Shown: positions 11,111 through 23,106, counted from the stretch's first letter. The stretch: 50,547 nucleotides of DNA from Balamuthia mandrillaris (GCA_031835245.1 JAVKOQ010000163.1:72501-123047); one strand, 5' to 3'. Translations and numbers: made by a program. Notes: generated by a model not told the origin, from the sequence alone.

Positions 11111-11403
11111 GTTCCATGAAAAAAATAAAAAAAGAAACATACATTCTCTCACACGGTCACAGTTCATCTGGCCTGTACAGCGCGGTTCTGTTCCATCCCG
11201 AAAGGTATGGTGCAAGTTCACTAAGGAGAAAGCTCTAGCTCACCACTTCTTTGGTCTTGGGAAATCGTTAAAAACGGCAAAAAATATATATTATAGCAAC
11301 AAAACAGCGGGAACAACTGGCAAAACACAGCTTCCACTTGGCCTCTTCCCCAGATGCACCATTTTCTTAAAACTTAACGCGACACGGCCTTGTTGGGTTG
11401 TTG

Positions 11404-11578
11404 TCAGGAAGAACGAGAGATAACAAAAGTGCCTAGAGCACGTTTCTGTCGTTCGCATCTTGTTTTGGTTATCAGTGGGAAGTCTTGCGAGTCGAGTTCT
11501 TGTTTTTCGCTCGTTTGGTTCACTGCATTATTGCAAGAGAGTTAGTCAAGATTATTAGTTTAGAAACGATGAGGGAGA

Positions 11579-11625
<47 letters not shown>

Positions 11626-12436
11626 AGTGAAGGTACGTTTTGGGAAACACAAATAGAGAGCACACTGCTCGACCTCAACGCCCTTCAGCAAATGCTTTGC
11701 CTCTGCCGCCTCTATAACTTCCCTCGTTGTGGCCGTGACCGTAAGTGTGATGGACATTTCCATCCTCTTCTTGTCCTTATTCTTGTTGTTCTTCTTGTCG
11801 TTGTTGCTCAAAAGGTCCACCTCCACAACAACTTCTGTTGGCTCCGTCTCTAAAGGGGAAGGAAGAGCGCGATCGGTCCAAACGTGGATGGTGTGATCCC
11901 ATGAGGCGCTCCAGAGTTCCAGCTTGGGGTCGTCCTCGTCGCTGATGGGGATCAGGGCGCTGATGGCGTCTTGATGCGCCTCCGTTATTTCTTGCACGAA
12001 ATGCATATCCTTTATTTTATGAAAGAACAATCATTCCGAAGAGATAGGAAAGGAAAAGGACATGAACAATAAAGAAAAAATGGTGAGAAAAGAACAAAAG
12101 AAGGGATGAAGAAAGATATGACAAGAAAGAGAAAAAGATACCTCTTTATCCCAAGCCATCATAGAGCCATCCCACGAATAGGACCAAACATAGTTACGGA
12201 AGGGCAACAGCCCAAAGACACGGCTGCCATGCCCTTCCAATACCTGCAAGCAGTCCCCCAAGTCATTCCACACGCGAATAGTCTTATCGCTAGAGCAGCT
12301 CCATACGCGTGAGCCCACTCGGACCATATCTTCCACCATGTGATCATGTCCTGTTAACGTTTTCACCAATGTTGGCTTCTGTTATTTGGTTGTTATTTGT
12401 TTGTTGACGTGAGTTTAATTTCTTTTAATGGCAAGC

Positions 12437-12479
<43 letters not shown>

Positions 12480-15400
12480 CTTGCTCGTCATGATGTAGAT
12501 AGCCTTGAAAGAAGCGATCCAAACGTGCGCATCAAAGACGGAGAGCAAAGCGGTGACCGGCTGTTGTTGCGGCATCTTGATTTCTCGCTTCATCTTGAAC
12601 TTCTTGCTGCTGTAAATACCGACCGTGCCGCTAGGAGAGCCACACCAGATGTCCGTTGGTAGTTTGATGATGCAGCTCAAGTTTGTGCCTCGCACCGTCT
12701 TTACCATTTGGTGAGTCTACGTGAAGAGAACCACGAAAGCAAAGAGATTATAAGGTAAGAGAGAGTTAAGATAAACGCCTAAAAAGAATGGCAACACGAA
12801 CGTCACAATCCCAGATGGTAAGACCATCCGAAGAAGCTGCCCACACATTATGCCCAACACGCAACAAGCTGTGGATGGCATTCTTGGCGCCTTCCGCAGC
12901 TGGAGCTGGAGAAGGCAAATGAGCGACCTTCTTTCCTGTTTCAGCGGACCAGACAGTAATGCTTCCATCGGAGCATCCCGCCCAAACGTTGCCCCACAGT
13001 TTCAACAAACAAAGCACAGCAGAGCTGTGGATGGGACAGAGTACTTTTGTGAACCACATCAAGTTCTTTGTGCCTTTTTGTTATTTGGTTAAAAGGGGTT
13101 CAAATCATAAGGAAACAAAAAGAGAAGAGAAAAAGAAACCTTTAGAGGAATGTAGGAACGTTTCTCGGCTAAATGTGGACAGAGAAATGGAAGATGGAAC
13201 ATCCTCTTCCGTTGCCGAAAGTGGAATTCCATTATTAGTGGACCTAGCATAAACAGAGGCAGAAGAAGATGCAGATCCAGAAGAAGAAGAAGCCGCCGAT
13301 GAAGGAGAAGAACTCTCAATCTCTTTTTCAATGATGGTCGCCATCTCCTCTTTAGTAGGAATGTGAACTTCAGGAGCAAGTTGATCCTTGAGTGAAGCCA
13401 ACATGTCCAACAACTGGTCGAACGTCGGCCTTTGCTTTGGGTTTTGGTGCCAACACTGTCTTATGAGGTCCTCCCACTGACTTGGACAGTCGGATGGTAT
13501 GGTGGGCCGTAGGCCGCCTATAATGGCCTGAGCAAAGTCCTGCTGCGTCGCAAATTCGGCTCGAAATTCGGAGAAGGGATACTTGCGAGTAAGTAGCTCC
13601 CAAAGGATAAGAGCATAACAGTAGACGTCCACTTTTTCGGTGTGTTCTTTGGTGCCTTCTTCCAGGAGCTCGGGAGCCACTCGGCCGGAGCGAAAGTCTT
13701 CCTCCTCTGGTCCCATCATTCCATCGCTGAAACGTACAGAGAGACCTGTAAAAGAGCGTGAACAAAATTATGTAATAAAAGTTTAACAAAAAGAAAATGA
13801 TAACAAAAGCATAACATACCGAAATTAGTGACTTTGATAACTGTCTCTTCGGAAGCAGAAGTCGCCATTACCTATCGAGAAGATTCGTTAAAAAAAGAAA
13901 CACTAAAATAAGGATTAAAAAAGAGGTACAAGAAGATTTTCAGGGCGAAGCTGTCGATGGATAATGGGAGGCGTTGCACTGTGGAGAAAGTGGAGCCCTT
14001 CGGCAATGTTGTGAGCGATCTTTATCCGCAACGCCCAATCCAATTTGTAGCTGGGGTTGTGCAGGAACTTTTGAAGATTGCCAAAAGGAGTGTAAGTGGT
14101 GATGATGCAAAGAGGTTTCATGCAAATGCCTTTTATCGGAGCTATGTTCGGATGGATCAATCCACTTTTTGACGAAAGGAGAGATATTTAGTCCAAAGAA
14201 AACAAATGCTGTGGTTAACAGAATACGAGAGAAACGCACCTTGTTAAAAGCACTTCACGACGAAAGATGGTAAGTTTATCTACAAGAGCCTTGTTTTCTT
14301 CTTTTTCAGGTATAAGTTGTTTCACGGCCACAACCTCTCCGTTCCATACCGCACGCCACACCACCGCATGATTGCCTTGCTGCTCCACTTTCTGTTCCAG
14401 TTTGAGCTGTTTGAATGGCACTTTGAGATGGCGAGCATCCACCAAAGCAATATCCGCTGCCAGTTGATCTGTTCAAAAAATGTGAGAAAAAGCTTTAATG
14501 AAGCGAGAAAAGAGACAAGAAGTAGATAACAGAATAAAGAATAGAGAACAGAGAAGCGAGCACGACAGAAGAGAGACGAACGAGAAGTACTATTTACCAA
14601 CTCGAACCGGACGAACGTTTCGGCAATAAACAAACGGATTCCCCTGAGCCACCGCATTCTCGCAGTGCTCCAGCGGGAACAAGTGCTGCTCATACAGATG
14701 CAGCCGATAGCAATGGGCACAGGGCACACAAACCTTGGCCAGCTGATCCGGGAACCAAGAGCGTATGATGGAGTCCACAGAGTCCATCAGTATCGTGAGC
14801 AGGGAATAGTCGTTGTCTTTGGTTGGGGTGATGCGCACGCGCACGGTCAAGCGGAAGAGAGAAGGGTTGTACTCAATCAGGCCTCTGCTGCTGACTCCTT
14901 TTTGCAGGACGATGCCATCTCTCCAGTACATTCGAGCTTGTATGTTGGTGTGTTCCGCAATGTTCATCAAGCGAACAAAGAGGCGGGAGAAGAAGCCCAG
15001 TGGCAGGAAGGCAAAGTGATACTCTCTGGCGAATTGGACGGTGGTATCGTCAAAGGGAGGCCACAAGGAAGACACTTGGCTTGGCCGTTCTGGGTCCAAC
15101 AAACAAGGCACCAAACTAACAGCTCCAAATCTTTCCAGTCTAGGCACAGAAGTATTAGCTACTTCTTCTGCTTTCCTTTCTTTTTCGGTTTCCTTCTCTT
15201 TCTCTTCCGCTTCTTCTTGCTTTTTTTCCTTCTCTTTGTCCTTCTCGTCGTCTTTATCGTTTTCTCTACCAGAGGAAATCCGTTTCAGAGGGAAGATGAT
15301 GTCAAACTTTCGCAGCAATGCTCGAAGAGTGGCATGAAGGTTAGGCGGATATCGAGGTGGCTTCCATATCAAGGGTAGGTCGTCATGATACAGCTTTCCT

Positions 15401-18400
15401 CCTTTCACAAGGTTGTGCCGCAGGGTTACCACAGTGGCCAACACATCCGTTAGCCACTGAGGATCAAGGAAAACGAGATTCTCCAACTCTTTCTCCCCAT
15501 CTTGTCCAAAGTACATGATGTCGCCTACCTCATGCAAAAACCGAAGGGCTTCATCAACGTTGTTTCGCTGTACATTAAAGTCTATAGCTATATGTTCAAA
15601 ATCTGGTTTTTTCTTTTGATGTAAAAAAGAGAAATAAGAGGGAGAGGTTAACGTCCGAATGAAAGGATAGCCGGGAAGAAGGATAAGAATCCAGAAGCAA
15701 CAAGAATAAACAAGAAGAATGAGACGTAAAGTGAAAGGAAAGAGAGCGAGGGATACATACAAGAATTGGCGGTTTGTTAGCTTTGCTTCTTGAAGCAGCA
15801 ATTGTTTCCATGCGTTTCGCAAGAAGGACGTAGCTGGAGGGAACCCGTTGCCCGATGAATCTACATCTGGCAGCTGCAGCCGCTATCTTGCTCTGAAGGC
15901 TCTTCACTCCTTTGTAAGTGGTCGTACTGACTGCCACATAATCCAAAATATTGGACTGAAAGGCAGCGAAACGTTGTTTCAGACCATCAAAAGTGGATGT
16001 GATGTACTCTTTCGTGCAGCGTTCATCGTCCAAATGAGTTCCCACCATAATAATGGGACAGTCTTTCATGCGAGTGCACAGGGATTGCAACCAGTACTCT
16101 ATTTTGGAAGTCTCTTTGTTGACGAGATTGAATACCAGTAGATAGATGGCTCTGCGAGAGAGAAAGAAGCGATGCGTGGTTTGATAGAGGTCTTGTCCTG
16201 CAAAATCCCATGCTCGAAAAGTGACACTATGACCAAAATAATATAAGATATAGAAGAAGAAAAAGGGAAAGAAGAGAAGAACAAGAACGCACTCGTCCCA
16301 AGAAGTGTTGGTTATGTCAATACCATCCGTAGCAAGATTGTTTTGTTGTACCAGTTGTTGCTGTGATTGTTGTGAAAGGGGAGCGCCTTCCTTCTTGTCC
16401 CTCTTCCTCAATGCAGCGTTGTTATTTTGCTTCACGTTATTCACAAAAGCGCTGACCAAGCTGGTCTTTCCTACGTTAGCTTCTCCTACGAACATGAGTT
16501 TGACCTTGGAGTAGCTCTCGCTGCCTCCCTTCAACTCTCTCAAGTAAGCCAAGATGGCTTGCTGCCCATTGGATAGAATCTCATTGGGAATGGTTCGCAG
16601 GGGATTGTCTTCTACCAACAACTCGGAGAGAGCTGGCAGCCGACAGAGACCTACAGGAAGGTACTGCAGATCGTTGCCACACAGCCAGAGATTCTCCAGT
16701 TGAGAGAGAAGCCCTATTTCCTCGGGGAGGGAGCTCAGCTTGTTGTCGTCCAACTTGAGCGTTATCAGGCTTTGGGAGAGCTTGGAGATGTCGGAAGGAA
16801 CGCAGGTAAGCTCATTGAAGCTAAGGTCAAGCGTTTGCAAGGCGCGAAGGTCGAACAATGAGGTGGGTATGTCTTTGAGAGCATTTAATGGAAGATAAAG
16901 GAAGCGAAGATGGAGGAGGCGGGAAAGATTGGGGAAGGAGCCAACAGGGAAGGAATCCTGAAAACTGTCTCCATCTTCATCAATGCCTTCTTCTTCCTCC
17001 TCCTCCTCTTTGTTGCTAGTGGCTTGCAAAGTATTGAACTTGCGAGCTCTAGCCAAAGTGACCCCTTTCTTCTTTCGTGCTAGTTTTGAAGCGGTAGTGG
17101 GAACAAAGGCTGTCGGTGGAGAAGTTGATACAGGCGAAGTAGAGGGTGATACAGCAGACGTAGAGGAAGAAGGAAAAGACGAGGAAGTTGAAGGCATAGA
17201 AGGAAGAGATAGCTGAAACGTCAAATTGTTGTTGGCAAGCGAGAGCATTTCCAGTTGAGTGAGAGAGGGAAGACAGGCAGGTACTGCCTTGAGTTGGTTG
17301 CTGTGAAGGTCCAAGAGGCGAAGATTGGTGAATCGAGACAAGGCAACCGGACAGGAGGTTAACCCGCAGCGAAAGAGGAAGAGTTCTTGTAAGGTTGGAG
17401 GCCATTTCTCGAGGTGTGAGGCCGGGAGACGCTGCACCGCAAAGTAGCTGTAGGTGAGGCGGCCAGGTGGAGCGTGTTGCTGCTCTAGCTTTAAAAGCTC
17501 CGAGAGGAGGAACTGGTCTTCCTCTGTAGTCGCCTTGTCATCGCTATCGTTCTTGCTGCTCTTGTTTTTCTTTTCCTTCTTTCTCATCTTCATCTTCCAG
17601 TCATCTTTGAGCTCCTTTTTGGCTTTGAGATAGTTGTAGTTGTGGGTGAGACAGTCCTGAAGGGTTTTCAGAGACTTGTTGGAGGAGGACTGGATGCCGT
17701 GTGTGTCAAGTAGGACCACCGTACGGTTGGGCTTGTGTGGCTGTGATGCAGATTGGGATGTCGGCAGTTGAAAAGCCTCCAGAAAGGGGGAGAGGTGCTT
17801 GTTTTCCAATCCGTTCTTCTCCAAGTTCAAGGCAGTAAGATAGTGGTTGTGAAGCAGAGCCTCCGCCAGGGCCTGTGCCCCCTTGGGACCCACATTGTTC
17901 CTCTTCAGATTCAAGTCCGTGAGCCCATGGTTGACCCTGAGCGCCTCAGCGAGGGCCTGAGCTCCTTGGTTGCCCAGCTGGTTGCCAGCCAGGTTCAACG
18001 TCTGCAGGGTATGGTTGGTGAGCAACGAGTGGGCCAGGAGCTTAGCTGTCGCTGGCCCCAGGTAATGAAACCGCAGGTCCAGGGTCTTCAAGGTATGATT
18101 GGTGCGCAGAGCTGAGGCCAACTTGCAGCCCCCCAACTCTGTAATGGGCACTGGCTTTTTCTCCAGCTGGCTGCTGAGGTAGCTCTTGCTGACTCCCAAG
18201 CTCAGGTCGGTGAGGATGGTGTTTCGGTTGCCCTTGATAACCAGCAGGGCCAGGGCCTCTGCTCCCTCGTCCCCAAGACTGAAGCCATTGAGGGAGAGGC
18301 TTCGGAGGTTGGAGGGGCGGTGGGCGGGGTCCCCCAGTATCTTTGCCAGGGCGCGGGTGAGGCGGCCGCTGAGGCCGCTCTCGCGGGACCAGTCCAGTTC

Positions 18401-18454
18401 ATGCGTCTCTGTGTCATCGCGTAGTTTGTGGATGCGTTTCTCGAGGTCTCCCAT
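11404..18454 (-). CDS. LRRK-like Roco protein (LRR-Roc-COR-kinase-WD40) with a catalytically defective kinase
   Basis: Exon 1 (18454-16293) encodes ribonuclease-inhibitor-type LRRs (TLNLAGNQLGNQGAQALAEA and relatives), a second set of short LRRs (LDLSFNELTCVPSDIS), and the Roc P-loop GEANVGKTS. Exon 2 (16226-15761) continues Roc with WDFAGQ and VGTHLD. Exon 3 (about 15614-14595) is COR, with LVFLDPQWLTDVLATVV and FGFFSRL-like motifs. The kinase spans about 14470-13400: VAVK lysine and the helix-C glutamate are present, but the catalytic loop reads HRQLRPEN (HRD lost), the metal-binding motif reads TNFG (DFG lost) and the glycine loop is degenerate. WD40 repeats follow (SDKTIRVWN, SWDHTIHVW). 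The last exon gives an in-frame tail to the stop at 11404. Introns are short, some with CT tracts. The family signals through GTP-dependent dimerisation; here I infer a scaffold or pseudokinase role. About 12 exons; junctions in the kinase were checked for frame. Confidence 0.88.
11571..11622 (-). repeat. (CT)n microsatellite (sense) in the last Roco intron
   Basis: It is read as (GA)n on the plus strand. It lies between a GTACCTTC donor and the AG before the last exon, in keeping with the sense-pyrimidine bias seen across the window. A similar tract at 12440-12476 lies in another Roco intron. Confidence 0.9.
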
Positions 18455-18888
18455 GCTTGCAGGTTACTGGTTGTTGTTGTGGTGTGTTTCTTTACACGAA
18501 CTAACAAAAACCAACACCTGCATTGGGTTTTTTTTTAAAATTTTATTTTTAAGCAAACAAAAGGGTACCAAGGAGGGGGAAAAAAGGCTCTTAGACATAC
18601 CCACGAGATGGGGTTGACCTTTTGGAAGAAAGTTGTTGTGTTGGACGGCGGCGGTCAACAAGCACAACAGCCACCGTTACTCCACAGTAGTGGGATAATC
18701 TAAAGGTTTCTCTTTTTTTTTTTTTTTTGCATGGATTCATCCCTTAATCTTGTCGACATGGAAAATCGTCGTTCCGTCCGCGAGAGTCGAACTGACGACA
18801 TTCGACCAAAAAAAACAAAACAGCACTACCCCTCAAACAAAAAAAAAAGTAGCAACAAACGAAAAAAAAAGTAGTAAAGCGGAGGAAG
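18455..18888. other. Divergent intergenic region, Roco and 18.9-kb gene
   Basis: Homopolymer A and T runs and no coding signal. It probably holds the promoters of both flanking genes. A short CGAGAGTCGAACTGACGA stretch near 18780 resembles a tRNA B box on one strand but no A box or cloverleaf accompanies it. Confidence 0.5.
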
Positions 18889-19812
18889 ATGTCGTTTGTG
18901 CTCAGCGGTGCGGTGAGGACGTCGAGGGCTGCCCTTGGTGCCCTCGGTGGGGGGGCCCGTGCGACTCGTGGAATCACGACGGGAGGCCTCCTCGGCAACA
19001 GGATCGCTTGCGGCCCGTTGCTCAGCGAACCAGCGAACGGAGGTGGGCTGGCATTCCACCGCTCCGACCGCATGTACAGCAACCGCGCTGGCGGGAAAGA
19101 GGAGGAGGAAGGGTTTGAGGACGAAGGCGACCTTGATTTTGAGCACGCCGAGCGAGGCGAAGGAGAGGGAGGGGGCGGTAGCTACCAAGATGCGATTACC
19201 GAAGCGGCCGAACGAATGCAACAACGCAGCATCAACATACTTCAGATCACGAGCGACGTCCTCCAAGACAGAGACAACTTTTACCTCAAGAAGCAGCGAC
19301 TAAAGCAGCGCAAGCAAGCCTATTTTGAGAAAGCAAGAGCCGCCGCTAGGAAGACCCAAAAGGAAAAGCAGGCTAAGAAAAAGAAAAAGGTGGTGAACGA
19401 GGGCTGGGTCGCCCCCTCTCTCAATGCCAGGGACATGTTCTCCAACCAGGACCTCGTCTACCGAATCACGGACGAAACGCTGCCGCAGGAGACCAGGGAC
19501 ATACTCAACGAACGCCTTCAAAGCTATGCCATGGCTATTGGCAAGAACCCCTCCTGGGACTACCGCGAGAAGAGGCGGCTGATGGAGCGGATGGCGAGGT
19601 TCTTTGTTCGCGCCTGCCACACAGACATGAGCCAGTACATCACAGCGGACACACCCGCCCCTGACGGCAAGGTCTACACGGAAAGACCTCTACCGGAGGA
19701 CCTTGAGGAGTGGGAGAGAGATCCCGCCCAGGACGAAGCGGAGTTTACCAAAACGCACAAGCTGGCCCCGCTGCCCAAGGGCGTTGCTGTTGGGTGGGCA
19801 CACGCGGAATAA
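18889..19812 (+). CDS. Unrecognised intronless protein, probably mitochondrial
   Basis: A single open frame of 307 residues with higher GC than its neighbours. The first 45 residues are rich in Arg, Ala, Ser and Gly with almost no acidic residues (VRTSRAALGALGGGARATRG), as in mitochondrial targeting peptides. An acidic linker follows (residues about 70-95), then a long basic helix (about 140-175) with KQAKKKKKVV. The C-terminal part (about 175-280) includes DMFSNQDLVYRITDETLPQE and NPSWDYREKRRLMERMARFF. It could be a mitoribosomal or other matrix protein, but I do not recognise the family. No introns, unlike most neighbours. The start is the first ATG after an A-rich leader. Confidence 0.75.
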   Translation: MSFVLSGAVRTSRAALGALGGGARATRGITTGGLLGNRIACGPLLSEPANGGGLAFHRSDRMYSNRAGGKEEEEGFEDEGDLDFEHAERGEGEGGGGSYQDAITEAAERMQQRSINILQITSDVLQDRDNFYLKKQRLKQRKQAYFEKARAAARKTQKEKQAKKKKKVVNEGWVAPSLNARDMFSNQDLVYRITDETLPQETRDILNERLQSYAMAIGKNPSWDYREKRRLMERMARFFVRACHTDMSQYITADTPAPDGKVYTERPLPEDLEEWERDPAQDEAEFTKTHKLAPLPKGVAVGWAHAE

Positions 19813-21189
19813 ACGATCGCACTTGGCACACACACTCTCTCTTCTTGCATTCTCTTCCGTTCCCTCTGCTCTCTCCTCTCCTTTTCCTCCTTTCTCTCTC
19901 CTCTCTCCTCTCTCCTCCTTTCTCTCCCCTCTCTCCTCTCTCTCTCTCTCCTCTCCTCTCCTCTCCTCTCCTCTCCTCTCTCTCCCTCTCTCCTCTCCTC
20001 TCCTCTCCTCTCTCCTCTCCCTCTCTCCTCTCTCCTCTCTCCTCTCCTCTCTCCTCTCTCCTCTCTCTCTCTCTCCTCTCTCCTCTCTCTCTCCTCTCTT
20101 CTCTCTTTCCTGCTCCGCGTTGCATTACCTCTCTCATTGTCCATTCCACCTACTGTTGCCCTGCGTCGTCCTAGGCATGGCCCACAACGAGCGCGGAGAG
20201 ATAAACGACTACCAGGAAGCCCAAGAAAACCATAGTAGGTAATTTTGTCCGCACAAATACCACAAAAAAGGCAACATTCCAGAGAAGTCATAGATACAAG
20301 CAAGAAATTTAATGAACCATGAAAATTAGCGCCAAACAGAGAAAAAAACAAAAGGGCTCCAGCTCCCCCTTCTAGAACAACCGGAGAAGCCGAGGAATAA
20401 GAAGGGAAGAGTAGAGGAAGAGTAGCGGAGAACACTTGGTTTTTGAAAAAAAACACACACACAGAGAGGAGTTTCTTCACGTGTTCGTGCTCTGCTCGGT
20501 CTTGCGGGCTACTACTGCTTCAACAAACAAACAAACAAAAAAAGAATTCCTTTCATCGAAGTAGTGGCGGAAGCCTCCGAGTCAATGGTTTTACAGCCTT
20601 CTCTCTGCTTTTAAACGAAATCAAAAAGGTTCGTTTTTTTTCCTTCAAAAAACACTTATTCGCATCTTTTTTTTTTTCTTATCTCTTGTGGCTTTTTTTT
20701 TAAATGTAAGTGTAGCACTTAAAAAAAAAATAAGCGACTGATTCATGAAGTTTTTGGAAGACGACGACAACAACGAGAACAACAACAAAGACTTAGTCAA
20801 GCACAAGTTAGCTTTATTTTTGCCGAGACGATCCACCTTTGCAAAAGGTTTGTGTTTGGGATTTTGGTTTTTTTTTTTTGTTAAAATATAAAAATATTCT
20901 GACATTTTTCTTGATCAAGTATAAACAAACACACGGAACACCAACTTCACCCTCTTTCTCTTACTTTTTTTAAAAAACACATATTTTTTTTGATTGTTGA
21001 AGGCCCTTCAAGGAGAAGGGCAGTCTGTTACCCCACACATCTTTGGTGCGCTCTTTTTTTTATTATTTTTTTTTTGGCTTTCTTTCGTGGATCGATCGGT
21101 AGGCTGACAGGTATTATTATTATTATCATAACAATCAACAGGAAATCGATAGCGAGTCTCCCTTTTCTTCTCTTTCACAAAAACAAAAA
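19813..21189. other. Intergenic region with a long polypyrimidine tract
   Basis: Holds the CT-rich tract of 19840-20105 directly after the gene stop, then AT-rich sequence with many T and A runs (20640-21080) leading to the next start codon. A 20-codon minus-strand frame starting MVFLGFLVVVYLS near 20235 is hydrophobic and may be chance. No other coding signal is seen. Confidence 0.5.
19840..20105 (+). repeat. Long CTCTC/CCTCT polypyrimidine tract in a 3' flank
   Basis: About 265 bases of nearly pure pyrimidine built from CTCTCTC, CCTCTC and TCTCTCC units begin about 30 bases after the stop codon at 19812. The tract is a candidate for triplex (H-DNA) structure and, if transcribed, for a pyrimidine-rich 3' UTR. 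It is the longest uninterrupted polypyrimidine run in the window that is not inside an intron. Confidence 0.9.
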
Positions 21190-22272
21190 ATGATGGATGA
21201 TACACAGTTCTTTATGGAAATGGAGAATCCTCCGTTCAGCACGACAACGCAGGAAAGACTGGCCTCCTCTCCACAGGGAGGAGCTCCTTCTCCTTCTGCG
21301 CGAGCGCTCTCCAACCTCTCAACTGCTTTACTTCAACCCACACAACAAGCCCCCACCTTTCATTCTACCAACACCACGTCCACTACTGCACACTCCAACC
21401 ACAACTATTTCCCTTCGGCTTCTTCCTCCTCCTCTTCCTCTTCTCCATGTAAAACAGAAACACCACGCAAACAAGAGGAAAGTGACGACGATCTCATGGG
21501 CAGCTTGGAGGAGGATGGAAGCAGCATCGGCAGCGGAACCAAGCGCAGTCTACAAGTGAATACCCCAAGTAAACAACCACAGGGAAGCAACTCTGATCGG
21601 AAAGTGAGAGGAGCAACCTTTGATGATAGTTTCCTGTTCAGCGCCCATCGCTCTCCCACTTCTCCTGCTTCTTCCAAACTGATCAACTTGTCCACAACCT
21701 CAGCCAACAACGACCATGACAGCGCTCCTGGACAAAGAAATAGAGCCAAAGTATCCTCCTCCTCTTCATCTTCCTTTGAGGATGATGATCCCTCTTCCAC
21801 AAGCACAACATCCGCAACTGCAGCAGACAAGCCCGTCAACTATTACCAACTGAAAATGAAGTACCTCCGCTCTCTCAACTTTGATCAACAAGAAATTGAA
21901 AAGAAGCAACGCGAGCAGCATCGTCAGCGCAGCCAGACCATCTCCTTCCCCATGATGATGACCACCGCCAAACCTGTCCCCATTCCAATCCCCATTCCTT
22001 CTGCTACCACCACTTCCTCCTCCTCTTCCTCTCACAACAACAATAACAATAACGCCAACAAAACTTCAGGCACGAGTGCTACCTCCTCTCAATCATCACG
22101 CCGACGGAGCAATTATGGCAACAATGTGGAGGGAGAGGAGGACCTCTCCTCTGCAAACTCGAGCGCGGAGATGGAGCCACAGTTTATCCCGCCACACATG
22201 GTTCCTAAAGAGGAGACTTTTTCCGTTTGGCAGTACGAGCGGAAAAAGGTGGTAGCAAGAGACGCCGTGTAA
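21190..22272 (+). CDS. Intronless Ser/Asn-rich disordered protein with C-terminal FIPPH motif
   Basis: A 360-residue open frame with two adjacent ATGs. It is dominated by Ser, Thr, Asn, Pro and acidic runs ([14 protein letters not shown]), so it is largely disordered. A short more ordered segment near residues 215-245 reads YYQLKMKYLRSLNFDQQEIE. The last 30 residues read FIPPHMVPKEETFSVWQYER and look conserved. The pattern FIPPH followed by FSV resembles the C-terminal motif of plant senescence-regulator (S40) proteins and similar short motifs in other disordered proteins, but that is from memory and weak. No introns. The function is unknown, perhaps nuclear regulation. Confidence 0.75.
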   Translation: MMDDTQFFMEMENPPFSTTTQERLASSPQGGAPSPSARALSNLSTALLQPTQQAPTFHSTNTTSTTAHSNHNYFPSASSSSSSSSPCKTETPRKQEESDDDLMGSLEEDGSSIGSGTKRSLQVNTPSKQPQGSNSDRKVRGATFDDSFLFSAHRSPTSPASSKLINLSTTSANNDHDSAPGQRNRAKVSSSSSSSFEDDDPSSTSTTSATAADKPVNYYQLKMKYLRSLNFDQQEIEKKQREQHRQRSQTISFPMMMTTAKPVPIPIPIPSATTTSSSSSSHNNNNNNANKTSGTSATSSQSSRRRSNYGNNVEGEEDLSSANSSAEMEPQFIPPHMVPKEETFSVWQYERKKVVARDAV

Positions 22273-22834
22273 ACTTAAAAAACCCACTTCTTTCTCTCTT
22301 TCCGTTCCACTATTTGCGATGAGTTCAACTTGCCGCTGCAGCGATACAGCCCCTACCACAGCCTTCGTTTATTGTTTTTTATCTTCTGGTTCTTCTTCCT
22401 CCTCCTTCTCCTTCCATCATCGAAAAACCGTCAAACCAACCAACTCCGTCCGTCCTCCAAGTAAACAGAAAAAAGAGAAAAATGAAAAAAAAAAAACCCA
22501 GGCTACAAACATGAAAAAAAAACATCTCTTCCTTGCCCTCCCTTCATCTCATACACACTCTATCGCCCACCCACCAACCAGCACATCCCATAAAAACCTC
22601 TTTTAGACTTTTGCTTTTCGCTGTACAGTTCAATGGCAGAAGATGTTTTTGTTATCCAAACTTCTTTTTCTTCTTCTTCAAGAATCGCTTTCGTGGATGC
22701 CGCACGCAAGCATTGCTGCTTTGCTTCCTTTCTTTCGATGCAATAAAACAAAATTAAAAAAAAAAAAAGAAATAAAAAAAACAGTAAAAGAAAAAGAAAT
22801 TGTATTTTTTTAAAATAAAAATTTAAAAGGAGAC
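22273..22834. other. Convergent 3' intergenic region
   Basis: Lies between two converging stop codons. Several A-rich runs (about 22485-22525 and 22755-22800) could hold polyadenylation signals for both strands. No open frame of interest. Confidence 0.5.
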
Positions 22835-23050
22835 TTAAGCGAGAGAGGGTTTGAAAGAATGAACCAACATGTCGCCCTTTTGGATGTGGTGGTCGGCCAA
22901 GAAGTGGGCCTCGTGGCTGCCAGCTGGGAAGCGGATGCTCACGTTCGGTTTGGTGCTCTCTCCCTGGGTTTGGTCCGCGAGCAAATGGTTGCCCACCAGG
23001 AAAAGACCCATTCCTGTGGCTTTCTTGGAGTGCTGCTTGGATGGTGGTTA

Positions 23051-23106
<56 letters not shown>

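Noticed and set aside
14665-15378. A 237-codon plus-strand frame
   Set aside because: Antisense shadow of the Roco COR exon.
18770-18810. B-box-like AGTTCGACTCT on the minus strand, suggesting a tRNA
   Set aside because: No A box at the right distance, no paired acceptor or anticodon stems.
20173-20235. A 20-codon hydrophobic minus-strand frame (MVFLGFLVVVYLS...)
   Set aside because: Too short to separate from chance; no splice partner or family match could be supported.
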